64,000 nt of DNA from Muriicola sp. Z0-33 (GTDB taxonomy: Bacteria > Bacteroidota > Bacteroidia > Flavobacteriales > Flavobacteriaceae), in NCBI RefSeq assembly GCF_026126425.1, contig NZ_JAFMPW010000004.1:124001-188000 (forward strand). The letters are read 5' to 3'. Below, one piece after another: positions 45,973 to 55,224 of the stretch (the first letter of the stretch is position 1; every line of letters starts with the position of its first letter). The notes under the pieces are model-generated. The model saw nothing but the letters and a program-made list of their open reading frames with translations. It did not search any database and was not told the DNA's origin. Position numbers and translations under genes: made by a program.

Positions 45973-46710
45973 ATGAGATTAAAGAACAAAGTAGCGATTG
46001 TCACCGGCGGTGCCCGGGGCATTGGACAGGCAGTATCAGAACTTTTTGCCAAAGAGGGAGCAACAGTTATTATTGTAGATCTTCTGGCTCAGGGCCAGGA
46101 GGTGGCAGACGGCATCAACAATAACAAAGGAACAGCAGAATATCATGCTGTATCAGTGACCGATAGGCCAGCAATAGAGCAACTCTTTAAGCAAGTCAAT
46201 GATCAACACGGTAAAATAGATATCCTGATTAACAATGCAGGGATTACCAGGGACCGTACGCTCGAAAAAATGAGTGAAGAAGAATGGGATGCTGTTATTG
46301 ATGTCAATTTAAAAGGTGTTTTTATTTGCACCCAGGCAGCAGTACCCTATATGAAGAGCAATAAATATGGTAGAATTGTAAGTGCTGCTTCCAATGTAGG
46401 CCTGAGAGGTAATTTTGGACAAACCAATTACGCCGCCACCAAGGCCGGGGTAATAGCAATGTCTAAAACATGGACTGTAGAGTTTGGCAAACACGGTATT
46501 ACGGCCAATGCCATAGCTCCGGGGTTTACGATGACCGATATGGTAAAGAAAATCCCTGAAGAACATTTTGAAACCATCAAGGCAAGTATTCCACTTAAAA
46601 CGGTTGCTCAGCCCATAGATATAGCGTATGGTTATCTTTACCTGGCCTCTGACGAAGCCAAATTTATTTCGGGCATTTGCCTCACCATAGATGGCGGAGT
46701 CTCACGTTAA
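45973..46710 (+). CDS. 3-oxoacyl reductase-type SDR (FabG-like)
   Basis: This 245-residue SDR has TGGARGIGQAVSE, NNAGITRDRTLEKM, the catalytic Ser in SAASNVGLRG, YAATK and IAPGFTMTDM. It is close to FabG and PhaB and would interconvert 3-hydroxyacyl and 3-ketoacyl thioesters. In this cluster oxidation of 3-hydroxyacyl-CoA is the likely direction. It is 10 bp upstream of a MaoC-type hydratase, a common functional pair. Confidence 0.88.
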   Translation: MRLKNKVAIVTGGARGIGQAVSELFAKEGATVIIVDLLAQGQEVADGINNNKGTAEYHAVSVTDRPAIEQLFKQVNDQHGKIDILINNAGITRDRTLEKMSEEEWDAVIDVNLKGVFICTQAAVPYMKSNKYGRIVSAASNVGLRGNFGQTNYAATKAGVIAMSKTWTVEFGKHGITANAIAPGFTMTDMVKKIPEEHFETIKASIPLKTVAQPIDIAYGYLYLASDEAKFISGICLTIDGGVSR

Positions 46711-46720
46711 ATAAGGAATT

Positions 46721-47185
46721 ATGGCTAAGTTAGAATTAGAAAATTTTAAACAGTTTCGCGAATTAGAAGGCAAGTCGCTCCCCTTAGGAGATTGGATGCA
46801 GATTACACAGGAAATGATCAATGACTTTGCCAAAGCCACTACAGATTTTCAATGGATACATACCGATGTGGAAAAAGCCAAAAGGGACTCCCCTTTTAAA
46901 AAGACAATTGCCCATGGTTTTATGTCTGTATCACTAATATCGAAACTCCTGGGAGATGTGCTAAAAGTCAACTCGGTTAAAATGGGAATTAACTACGGCC
47001 TCAATAAAGTGCGGTTTCCGAGTCCGGTTATCGTAGACAGCTTTCTAAGGCTCAATTGTATTGTGCAGTCTATTGAAGAATACAGAGGTAATGGACTTAA
47101 AATTACCTGGCACTGCACGGTAGAAATTAAGGATAGTAAGAAGCCAGCTTGTGTAGCCGAATTCGTTAGCCTGATGTTCGAATAG
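46721..47185 (+). CDS. MaoC-family (R)-specific enoyl-CoA hydratase
   Basis: The 154-residue hot-dog-fold protein carries the hydratase 2 motif: DFQWIHTDVEKAKRDSPF, then IAHGFMSVSLISKL, with the catalytic Asp/His pair. It adds water to trans-2-enoyl-CoA. It completes, with the upstream SDR, a hydration and oxidation step in the pathway. Confidence 0.9.
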   Translation: MAKLELENFKQFRELEGKSLPLGDWMQITQEMINDFAKATTDFQWIHTDVEKAKRDSPFKKTIAHGFMSVSLISKLLGDVLKVNSVKMGINYGLNKVRFPSPVIVDSFLRLNCIVQSIEEYRGNGLKITWHCTVEIKDSKKPACVAEFVSLMFE

Positions 47186-47253
47186 CTATTATTTCGTAAC
47201 CCGGAATTGGAATTATTTTGTAAATTCAGAGGAGATTATCAATAACCAAACCA

Positions 47254-49071
47254 ATGACCAGACTTTTCGACCTCCTTTACAACCAGTTGGAGCAGAACCC
47301 GCTGCAAAAAGCAATAAGTGCCAGGGATGCTTCCGGCCAATGGCAATCCTATAGTACACAAGAACTTGTAGACAGTGCAGAAAAGGCAGCTTCAGGCCTC
47401 GTTAAATTGGGGCTTCAAGCCGGTGATAAAGTAGCCCTTGTAGCTTACAAGAACAGGCCGGAATGGCTTATTATGGATTATGCCATCCAAATGGCTGGTT
47501 TAATTAGTATCCCTATGTACCCCACCATAAGTTCAGGGGAATACGAATATATTCTTAACGAAGCAGAGGTAAAAGTAGCCTTCTGCGGAGGGCTTGATCT
47601 CTTTGATAAGCTATCTGCCGCTCAGATAAATCTACCGGAGCTAAGTCATATATATACCTTCGATAAGAGCCCTGGCAGGCCATTCTGGGAAGATATTTTT
47701 GATACAACACTGCTGAAAGAGGTAGAAAGAATTAAAAATACAATAACAGGAGACAATCTTGTAACCATTATATACACCTCAGGAACAACCGGCCATCCCA
47801 AGGGTGTGATGCTTAAACACAGTAATGTGATGCATGTAGTAGTGGCAACTTCAGAAGTCGTCAATTTAAACCCGGGTGAAAAAGTTCTAAGTTTCCTCCC
47901 AATGTGCCATATTTACGAGCGTGCCGTTTCTTTCGTTTACTGTTATAAGGCAGCATCTGTATACCATTGTGGCACTGATAATCTCAGTGGTCCTGAAGGT
48001 GATTTAGCCAGCGTTAAACCGGTGATTTTTACCACTGTGCCAAGACTACTCGAAAAGATTTACGAAGCAATTTACAACAAGGGCTTGTCTCTTGAAGGTA
48101 GTAAAAGAAAGCTTTTCTTTTGGGCACTCAAGCTAACCGATAATTTTGAAATTGGTCAAAAACGCTCTTTATTGGCCAACATTAAATGGTCTGTTGCAGA
48201 TAAACTGATTTTTAGCAAATGGCGAGCGGCCCTGGGTGGAAACATTCGGATGATTGTTACCGGAGCAGCGCCTTGTCCTTTAAAAATCTTACGGGTTTTT
48301 TGTGCCGCAGGAATTAATATAAAAGAGGCCTATGGCCTGACAGAAACTTCACCTACCCTTACCGGTAATACCATGGAACCAAATGGCACTTTATTAGGAA
48401 CCGTAGGTTATGCCGTCAATGGGGTGGAGCTATTTATAGACAAAAGTTCAGGTAATTACAAAGAAGACGAAGGTGAAATATTGGCTTTTGGGCCAAATGT
48501 AATGGTTGGATACTACAAGAAACCTGAAATCAACGCACGGGTATTCAAAGAAATTGACGGTAAGAAATGGTTCTGTACAGGGGATATAGGCAAAATGGTT
48601 ATTGGCCCGGGTGGCAGAGAATTTCTTAAGATAACAGACAGGAAGAAAGAACTTTTAAAAACTTCCGGAGGCAAATATGTTGCCCCGGCTCCAATTGAAA
48701 ATAGAATTAAAGAAGATTTTCTTATAGAGCAGATGATGGTTATAGGTGACAAACAAAAATTTGTCTCTGCCCTGGTAGTCCCTGCAGAAGAAGCCCTTAA
48801 AAACTGGTGCTTGCATAAAAAGATAGCATGGACTACCCTTAATGAAATGATTCAGAATAAAAAGGTGCTAGCCAAATATCAGAAGGTTTTAGATTCTTAT
48901 AATCCAGAGTTTAATCATATTGAACAAATTAAAAAATTCCGGCTTATTTCCTCTCCCTGGTTACCCGTGCACGAAGATAATTCCGAGGCAGAGTTAACCC
49001 CTACACTAAAACTCAAGAGACGGGTTATACGAGAGAAGTTTAAGGCAGAAATTGCAGAGATGTATACCTGA
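47254..49071 (+). CDS. Long-chain-type acyl-CoA synthetase
   Basis: This 605-residue AMP-forming ligase has the P-loop IIYTSGTTGHPKGVMLKH, the motif EAYGLTETSPTLTGN, the WFCTGDIGKM/DRKKELLKTSGGKYVAP hinge and the C-terminal catalytic lysine region LKLKRRVI. The length and motif set fit long-chain fatty acyl-CoA ligases (FadD/FAA type). It activates the acid on which the upstream enzymes act and ends the cluster. Confidence 0.92.
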   Translation: MTRLFDLLYNQLEQNPLQKAISARDASGQWQSYSTQELVDSAEKAASGLVKLGLQAGDKVALVAYKNRPEWLIMDYAIQMAGLISIPMYPTISSGEYEYILNEAEVKVAFCGGLDLFDKLSAAQINLPELSHIYTFDKSPGRPFWEDIFDTTLLKEVERIKNTITGDNLVTIIYTSGTTGHPKGVMLKHSNVMHVVVATSEVVNLNPGEKVLSFLPMCHIYERAVSFVYCYKAASVYHCGTDNLSGPEGDLASVKPVIFTTVPRLLEKIYEAIYNKGLSLEGSKRKLFFWALKLTDNFEIGQKRSLLANIKWSVADKLIFSKWRAALGGNIRMIVTGAAPCPLKILRVFCAAGINIKEAYGLTETSPTLTGNTMEPNGTLLGTVGYAVNGVELFIDKSSGNYKEDEGEILAFGPNVMVGYYKKPEINARVFKEIDGKKWFCTGDIGKMVIGPGGREFLKITDRKKELLKTSGGKYVAPAPIENRIKEDFLIEQMMVIGDKQKFVSALVVPAEEALKNWCLHKKIAWTTLNEMIQNKKVLAKYQKVLDSYNPEFNHIEQIKKFRLISSPWLPVHEDNSEAELTPTLKLKRRVIREKFKAEIAEMYT

Positions 49072-49186
49072 ATTCAGGCACTGGATGGTTAAAACCCCTG
49101 CTGAATGCTAATTTAATTTATCCTTAACGGGATAAGCATTAAAAATTCCCCCCGTTGTTTACTTTTAATCTTCCATTTGAGATAAA

Positions 49187-49822
49187 ATGAAGAAAAAATA
49201 TCGTTATGCACTCCTGATTACCATTATTACCCCGGTATTAATGGTTTTGCTCTCCAATCTCATTATTGAGTTTTCTGCAGATGGGAAGACCTATAACGAT
49301 ATCGATAGTGTTCCAAAAAATAAAGTTGGCCTTGTTCTGGGTACTTCAAAGAAGCTTTCGAGTGGCCATGCCAATCCTTATTATGCCAACAGAATAAATG
49401 CCACAATTGCCTTATATAAAGCCGGTAAAATAGATTTTGTCCTGGTCAGTGGTGATAATGGGAGTAAATATTATAACGAACCTACCACTTTTAAAAAAGA
49501 TCTTGTTTCCGGGGGCATTCCGGGGGAGAAAATCTTCCTTGACTATGCGGGTTTCCGAACCCTGGATTCTATGGTCAGGGCAAAGGTTATATTTGGATTG
49601 GATAGTGTCACCGTAATTTCGCAGAAATTCCATAACAAACGCGCCATCTTTATTGCTGGTAAAAAAGGCCTGACAGCCATTGGATTCAACGCCGTTGACG
49701 TAAAAGGACAGCAAGGGCGTAAAGTTAAATTTAGAGAATATCTTGCCAGGGTAAAGGTATTTGTAGATTTGGTTCTAAATACCCAGCCAAAATTCTTTGG
49801 CGAAAAAGTGGTAATTGAGTAA
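49187..49822 (+). CDS. SanA/YdcF-like (DUF218) membrane-anchored protein
   Basis: The 211-residue protein has an N-terminal membrane anchor (about 6-26) and a DUF218 domain: KVGLVLGTSKKLSSGHANPYYANRI, IDFVLVSGDNG and RTLDSMVRAK. The arrangement fits SanA (vancomycin high-temperature exclusion protein), linked to envelope integrity. It is monocistronic, between the acyl-CoA cluster and the transporter gene. Confidence 0.88.
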   Translation: MKKKYRYALLITIITPVLMVLLSNLIIEFSADGKTYNDIDSVPKNKVGLVLGTSKKLSSGHANPYYANRINATIALYKAGKIDFVLVSGDNGSKYYNEPTTFKKDLVSGGIPGEKIFLDYAGFRTLDSMVRAKVIFGLDSVTVISQKFHNKRAIFIAGKKGLTAIGFNAVDVKGQQGRKVKFREYLARVKVFVDLVLNTQPKFFGEKVVIE

Positions 49823-49925
49823 TAAGGGAATAAATAATACTAGTTATAGCAATATGGCAGATAAAATGTTCTAAACTCTGGCTAAGAAATAAATTGTTAT
49901 TTTCGGAAATTCAATTTAACCTTCC

Positions 49926-51179
49926 ATGTCGCAACTAAAAACGCTATTAAAAAATCTGGGGCCCGGGTTGCTTTTTGCCAGCATGGCCATAGGAACTTCC
50001 CATCTTGTTCTATCTACTAAAGCCGGAGCTCAATACGGCTGGATTATGGTAATCCCGATTGTTCTGGCCAATATATTTAAATATCCCTTTTTTGAATTTG
50101 GTATCAGATATACCAATGTCACAGGAAAAAGTCTGATTGAGGGGTACTTAAACAGGGGCAAAGGATATTTATGGCTTTACGCGATTATTACATTAGTGAC
50201 GACTTTCACCATTCTCGCTGCCTTGTATGTTGTTACCGCCGGCCTCTTTATAAATCTTTTCGACATTTCCAACATAGGGGTCAGTACTGTTGCTTTGGGG
50301 CTGTTTGTACTTATTAGTACTATCCTTATCATCGGGCGGTACAGGTTTTTGGAAACATCATTGAAATTTGTGGTATCCATTTTGTTTACTGCCCTATTGG
50401 TGACCACCGCACTGGTTGTATTTAAAGGGCAAATTACCCCAGTTGCCAATTTTGAACGTCCCGAAATTTTTAACGAAGTAGGCATTTTGTTCCTAATAGG
50501 TCTTATAGGCTGGATGCCGACTGCGGTAGAAGCCAGTAGTTGGCTGAGTCTTTGGAGCCTGGAGAAATACAAAATCAGCGGCACCAAGCCCTCTTTAAAA
50601 GAGGCACTGCAAGAGTTTAATTCGGGTTATTTTTTAACCGCATTACTGGCGATATTCTTTTTGGTCATAGGTTGGATGACGCTCTATGGATCCAATACCG
50701 AACTAAGTGGTAATGCGACTATTTTTGCCGATCAGGTAGTACAATTATTTACTACACATATAGGAAACTGGGCATACATTTTTATTGCAGTATCGGCTTT
50801 TGCTACTATGTTCAGTACCTGTATGACCGCCCATGATGCAATCGCCAGGGTAAGTCTGGACATTGTGGGGTTGCTTACTCCTAAAGACAAGAACTTTTCC
50901 GGAAGAAGGTTTTATGCCTCGGGAGTTATTATCCTTGCCCTGGTAAATTTTGTGGTACTTTCAGCTTTTGGAGCAAATATGGGGCTATTGGTAGCATTGG
51001 CTACCTTTATTTCCTTTGTATTGGCGCCGGTGGTAGGATTTATGAATCTGAAGAACGTAATGAGTCATGATCTGCCTTCTGCTCTTAGACCAAAAAAGGG
51101 ATTGCAATACCTGACATATGCGGGTATTTTATTCCTTTCGTTTTTTGCCATCTATTACTGCTGGATGGTCCTCTTTTAG
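49926..51179 (+). CDS. Divergent Nramp-family transporter
   Basis: This 417-residue protein has about 11 membrane helices and the overall Nramp pattern (LKNLGPGLLFASMAIGTSHL start, FKYPFFEFGIRYTN, TAHDAIARVSLDIVG). The canonical metal-binding DPGN of helix 1 reads GTSH and the MPH of helix 6 reads MPT (IGWMPTAVEASSWLS). So it is probably not a standard manganese/iron importer; other divergent members move magnesium, aluminium or unknown substrates. No regulator or MntR-like site is seen next to it. Confidence 0.82.
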   Translation: MSQLKTLLKNLGPGLLFASMAIGTSHLVLSTKAGAQYGWIMVIPIVLANIFKYPFFEFGIRYTNVTGKSLIEGYLNRGKGYLWLYAIITLVTTFTILAALYVVTAGLFINLFDISNIGVSTVALGLFVLISTILIIGRYRFLETSLKFVVSILFTALLVTTALVVFKGQITPVANFERPEIFNEVGILFLIGLIGWMPTAVEASSWLSLWSLEKYKISGTKPSLKEALQEFNSGYFLTALLAIFFLVIGWMTLYGSNTELSGNATIFADQVVQLFTTHIGNWAYIFIAVSAFATMFSTCMTAHDAIARVSLDIVGLLTPKDKNFSGRRFYASGVIILALVNFVVLSAFGANMGLLVALATFISFVLAPVVGFMNLKNVMSHDLPSALRPKKGLQYLTYAGILFLSFFAIYYCWMVLF

Positions 51180-51255
51180 TGCATACAATGTTTCATTAAC
51201 AATTGCACACACCTAATTGCTTATTGTTTACTGTTAATTGTTATTTGTTAATTGA

Positions 51256-53166
51256 TTACGGAATAGCATTATCCATTATTTCCGTAACTACCTCCGGATT
51301 TAACAGCGTGCTGATGTCCCCCAGATTATCCGTGTCTTTGCCAGCGATTTTCCTAAGTATCCTTCTCATTATTTTTCCACTTCGGGTTTTGGGAAGTCCG
51401 GATACGAACTGAATTTTATCCAGTTTGGCTATGGGCCCTATCTGTTCTGTAATTTGTTGATTGATCTCTTTCCTTAAATTATCCCTGTCTCTGCTTTCCC
51501 CTATATCTTTTAATATCACAAATCCGTAAAGTGCATTCCCTTTAACATCGTGAGGAAACCCTACTATTGCAGATTCAGCAACTGCAGGATGCTCATTTAT
51601 GGCATCTTCTATTGGCGCTGTGCCCAGATTATGGCCCGAAACAATAATAACATCATCTACCCTTCCGGTGATCCTGTAATAACCAACGGCATCCCTTAGA
51701 GCACCGTCACCTGTAAAATATTTGTTGTCATAGGCAGAAAAATACGTCTCACGATATCTTTTATGGTCTCCCCATATGGTCCTCGCCATTGAGGGCCAGG
51801 GAAACTTAATACACAACCTTCCGCTTACCTGATTGCCCTTTATTTCTTCTCCTTTTTCATCCATCAGTGTCGGTTGTATCCCAATAAATGGCAAGGTGGC
51901 GTAAGTTGGAGTTGTTGGAGTTACGTACGGAATAGGTGAAATCATGACACCTCCGGTTTCCGTTTGCCACCAGGTATCTACAATAGGGCTTTTCCCCTTT
52001 CCAATATTATTATTATACCAGTGCCAGGCTTCCTCGTTAATGGGTTCGCCTACCGTTCCCAGAATTTTCAAGGAAGAGAGATCATGCTTTTCTACATGTT
52101 CCAGTCCTTCTTTTGCCAATGCCCTGATCGCAGTTGGTGCGGTATAGAACTGGTTAACCTTATGCTTATCCACAACTTCCCAAAACCTGCTGTAATCCGG
52201 ATAAGATGGCACCCCTTCGAACATTACTGTAGTGGCTCCATTTGCCAGGGGACCATAAACAATATAAGAATGCCCGGTAATCCAGCCGATATCCGCTGTA
52301 CACCAATAGACATCATTTTCACGATACTGAAAAATATTCTTGAACGTATACGCAGTATATACCATATAACCCCCACAGCTATGTACCATACCCTTGGGTT
52401 TCCCGGTAGAGCCAGAGGTATACAAAATAAATAGCGGGTCTTCTGCATCCATGATCTCTGCATTACAATCAGCATACGCATTATCTAGGAGCGGTTGTAA
52501 CCAAAGATCTCGTCCTTCTTTCATGTTAACAGATCCTCCAGTGCGTTTTACAACTAATACTTTGCTAACTCCGGGGCAATCATCCATAGCAGCATCTACT
52601 ATGGCTTTTAAGTCTAAGGTTTTCCCTCCTCTGTAAGATCCGTCAGAAGTTATTACCAATTTGCAATCACAATCATTAATTCTCGTGGAGAGCGCATTAG
52701 ACGAAAATCCGGCAAATACCACTGAGTGGATAGCGCCTATCCTGGCACAAGCGAGGAGTGCAATGGCCAGTTCAGGGATCATTGGCAAGTAAATACAAAC
52801 CCTGTCTCCTTTACCTACCCCCTGCTCTTTCAGCACATTGGCCATTCTGCTTACTTGCTGGTGCAATTCACGGTAGGTTATATGCTGGGTCTCTTCCTTA
52901 GGGTCATTAGGCTCAAATATTATAGCTGTCTTATTTCCTCTGGTAGGGATATGACGATCCAAACAATTCTCCGTAATGTTTAATTTGGCCCCATCAAACC
53001 ATTTTACTTCAGGTTTTTCAAAATCCCAACTCAGTACGTTATCCCATTTTTTTCTCCAGACAAAATGCTCCTCCGCTATTTCTTCCCAAAATCCTTCTGG
53101 GTCTCTAACAGATTTACGATATACCTGGAAATACTCTTCTAGATGTTTAATGTGGTAATTACTCAT
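51256..53166 (-). CDS. acs: Acetyl-CoA synthetase
   Basis: This 636-residue AMP-forming acetate-CoA ligase has the family start WFDGAKLNITENCLDRH, P-loop YTSGSTGKPKGMVHSCGGY, WWQTETGG, and the acetylatable lysine motif KTRSGKIMRRILRKIA. It activates acetate to acetyl-CoA. It is the last gene of a leftward set with a two-part sodium:solute symporter, which implies acetate or another short acid as the transported solute. Confidence 0.97.
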   Translation of the reverse strand: MSNYHIKHLEEYFQVYRKSVRDPEGFWEEIAEEHFVWRKKWDNVLSWDFEKPEVKWFDGAKLNITENCLDRHIPTRGNKTAIIFEPNDPKEETQHITYRELHQQVSRMANVLKEQGVGKGDRVCIYLPMIPELAIALLACARIGAIHSVVFAGFSSNALSTRINDCDCKLVITSDGSYRGGKTLDLKAIVDAAMDDCPGVSKVLVVKRTGGSVNMKEGRDLWLQPLLDNAYADCNAEIMDAEDPLFILYTSGSTGKPKGMVHSCGGYMVYTAYTFKNIFQYRENDVYWCTADIGWITGHSYIVYGPLANGATTVMFEGVPSYPDYSRFWEVVDKHKVNQFYTAPTAIRALAKEGLEHVEKHDLSSLKILGTVGEPINEEAWHWYNNNIGKGKSPIVDTWWQTETGGVMISPIPYVTPTTPTYATLPFIGIQPTLMDEKGEEIKGNQVSGRLCIKFPWPSMARTIWGDHKRYRETYFSAYDNKYFTGDGALRDAVGYYRITGRVDDVIIVSGHNLGTAPIEDAINEHPAVAESAIVGFPHDVKGNALYGFVILKDIGESRDRDNLRKEINQQITEQIGPIAKLDKIQFVSGLPKTRSGKIMRRILRKIAGKDTDNLGDISTLLNPEVVTEIMDNAIP

Positions 53167-53177
53167 TGCACTGACTT

Positions 53178-54869
53178 TTAATGTGATTGCGCTTTTTCAA
53201 CGCCACTAGGAATTCTGATAGTTTCTACAATCTCCTGCACTTCTTCCGGAGGATCTGGTGTAAATTTCGAAATAAGGATCGAAACTATAAAGTTAAGCAA
53301 CATTGCAACTGTTCCAAAACCTTCAGGCGAAATCCCAAACCACCAATCCTCTTTGCTGCCTCCACCAAACATATCGAACTTAAATTTAAGCATATAGAAT
53401 AGCATAGAAATTATCCCGACCAACATACCCGCGATAGCACCTTCCTTATTCATTCTCTTATTAAAAATCCCCATAATTATGGCCGGAAAGAAAGATGCAG
53501 CTGCCAGGCCAAAGGCCAGGGCCACTGTGGCCGCAACAAAATCCGGAGGGTTAATTCCAAAGTAGCCCGCAACGCAAACTGCAGCAACAGCCGATAACCT
53601 TGCCGCAATTAATTCCCCTCTTTCAGAAATATCCGGTTGAAGCTGCTTCTTTATAAGGTCATGCGAAATAGAGGTAGAAATAACCAATAATAAACCCGCT
53701 GCTGTAGATAAGGCTGCTGCCAATCCGCCTGCCGCAACAAGGGCAATTACCCAATTGGGTAATTTTGCAATCTCAGGATTGGCCAATACCATAATATCGG
53801 CATCAACTGTAAGCTCGTTTTTTTGATCATCCCCCACGTACTGGATAATACCATCCCCATTTTTGTCATTAAATTTTATTAGTCCTGTGGTTTCCCACTT
53901 CGAGAACCAATCTGGCATATCTGCATATTCTTTATTGCTCACAGTCTCAATTAAATTGGTCCTTGCGAAGACGGCAATAGCGGGTGCAGTAGTATAGAGA
54001 ATGGCGATAAATAGCAAGGCATAACCTGCAGATTTCCGAGCATCCTTTACCCTTGGAACTGTAAAAAACCTAACAATAACATGGGGTAAACCAGCGGTCC
54101 CTACCATTAGAGCCGCAGTAATAAAGAAGATATCTATCATTGGTTTGGAGCCGTTGGTGTACTGATCAAACCCCAGATCAGTGGATAAGCCATCCAACTT
54201 GTCTAACAATGAAATACTCTCGCCAACAACATCACTCCCCATCCCCAATTGTGGAACGGGGTTACCGGTCATTTGAATCGATATAAAAATTGCCGGAACC
54301 ATGAAGGCAAAGATCAAGACGCAATACTGGGCTACCTGAGTATAGGTAATACCTTTCATTCCTCCCAAAACTGCATAAAACAGAACGATAATCATCCCTA
54401 TAATTACCCCGGTATTGATGGGCACCTCGAGGAATCTTGAGAATACCAGTCCAACTCCTCGCATCTGACCTGCAACATAAGTAAATGAGACCAGTAAGGC
54501 ACAAATAATCGCAACCGTTCTTGCAACGTTAGAATAGTACCGATCTCCAATAAAATCGGGTACTGTAAATTTTCCAAACTTTCGAAGGTAAGGGGCCAAT
54601 AAAAGTGCCAGTAGCACATAACCGCCGGTCCATCCCATCAGATAAACAGAACCGTCATAGCCACTAAATGAAATAAGACCGGCCATCCCAAGAAAGGAGG
54701 CCGCTGACATCCAATCGGCCGCTGTTGCCAAGCCATTAGCAAGAGGGGGGACCCCACCTCCGGCAACGTAAAAATCTTTAGTAGAACCTGCCCTGGACCA
54801 TATTGCAATGCCTATGTAAAGAGCAAAAGTTATCCCTACAATGACATAAGTCCATGTCTGTACATCCAT
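53178..54869 (-). CDS. Sodium:solute symporter, large subunit (VC_2705 type)
   Basis: The 563-residue protein has about 13 membrane helices with SSS motifs (SAASFLGMAGLISFSGYDGS, YTQVAQYCVLIFAFMVPAIF, AALSTAAGLLLVISTSISHDL). A long extracytoplasmic insertion (about residues 325-365) contains DKNGDGIIQYVGDDQKNE, similar to a calcium-binding loop. With the small DUF4212 partner 28 bp upstream and acs 11 bp downstream it fits the large subunit of the paired symporter family that resembles acetate permease ActP. Confidence 0.9.
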   Translation of the reverse strand: MDVQTWTYVIVGITFALYIGIAIWSRAGSTKDFYVAGGGVPPLANGLATAADWMSAASFLGMAGLISFSGYDGSVYLMGWTGGYVLLALLLAPYLRKFGKFTVPDFIGDRYYSNVARTVAIICALLVSFTYVAGQMRGVGLVFSRFLEVPINTGVIIGMIIVLFYAVLGGMKGITYTQVAQYCVLIFAFMVPAIFISIQMTGNPVPQLGMGSDVVGESISLLDKLDGLSTDLGFDQYTNGSKPMIDIFFITAALMVGTAGLPHVIVRFFTVPRVKDARKSAGYALLFIAILYTTAPAIAVFARTNLIETVSNKEYADMPDWFSKWETTGLIKFNDKNGDGIIQYVGDDQKNELTVDADIMVLANPEIAKLPNWVIALVAAGGLAAALSTAAGLLLVISTSISHDLIKKQLQPDISERGELIAARLSAVAAVCVAGYFGINPPDFVAATVALAFGLAAASFFPAIIMGIFNKRMNKEGAIAGMLVGIISMLFYMLKFKFDMFGGGSKEDWWFGISPEGFGTVAMLLNFIVSILISKFTPDPPEEVQEIVETIRIPSGVEKAQSH

Positions 54870-54897
54870 AATTTATAGTGAGTTTGGTCTGGTCAAC

Positions 54898-55155
54898 CTA
54901 TTTGTCAAAACCATATTTTGAATCCAGCTTGTTCATTAATCGTACGTAGATAAAAATAAGGACTACGAAGACATAAATGGCACCCTGTTGGGCAAACCAA
55001 AATCCTAACTTAAAGCCGCCCAACGGTATTTTATCCAGAGTGTCTTTCAGTAAAATCCCAAAACCATAGGAAACTAAAAACCAAACACCCAGCAAGATAC
55101 CTACATATTGCAAGTTCTTTTTCCAATACTGTTGCGCAATTGATGGTTTATCCAT
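54898..55155 (-). CDS. DUF4212 symporter small subunit
   Basis: This 85-residue protein has two membrane helices and the DUF4212 pattern (WKKNLQYVGILLGVWFLVSYG, then LGFWFAQQGAIYVFVVLIF). The family is the small partner of VC_2705-type sodium:solute symporters, as the next gene confirms. It is the first gene of the acetate uptake and activation set. Confidence 0.93.
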   Translation of the reverse strand: MDKPSIAQQYWKKNLQYVGILLGVWFLVSYGFGILLKDTLDKIPLGGFKLGFWFAQQGAIYVFVVLIFIYVRLMNKLDSKYGFDK

Positions 55156-55224
55156 AGGAAAACAATTTCCTAAATATAAGTAATCTGGGAATCTTATTAG
55201 AAAATGACACTAAAAAGTGTTGAA

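Noticed and set aside
51190-51255. AT-rich region with repeated aattg/gttaatt motifs as a terminator or repeat element
   Set aside because: Pairings are weak and ambiguous; low-complexity AT sequence between convergent genes explains it.
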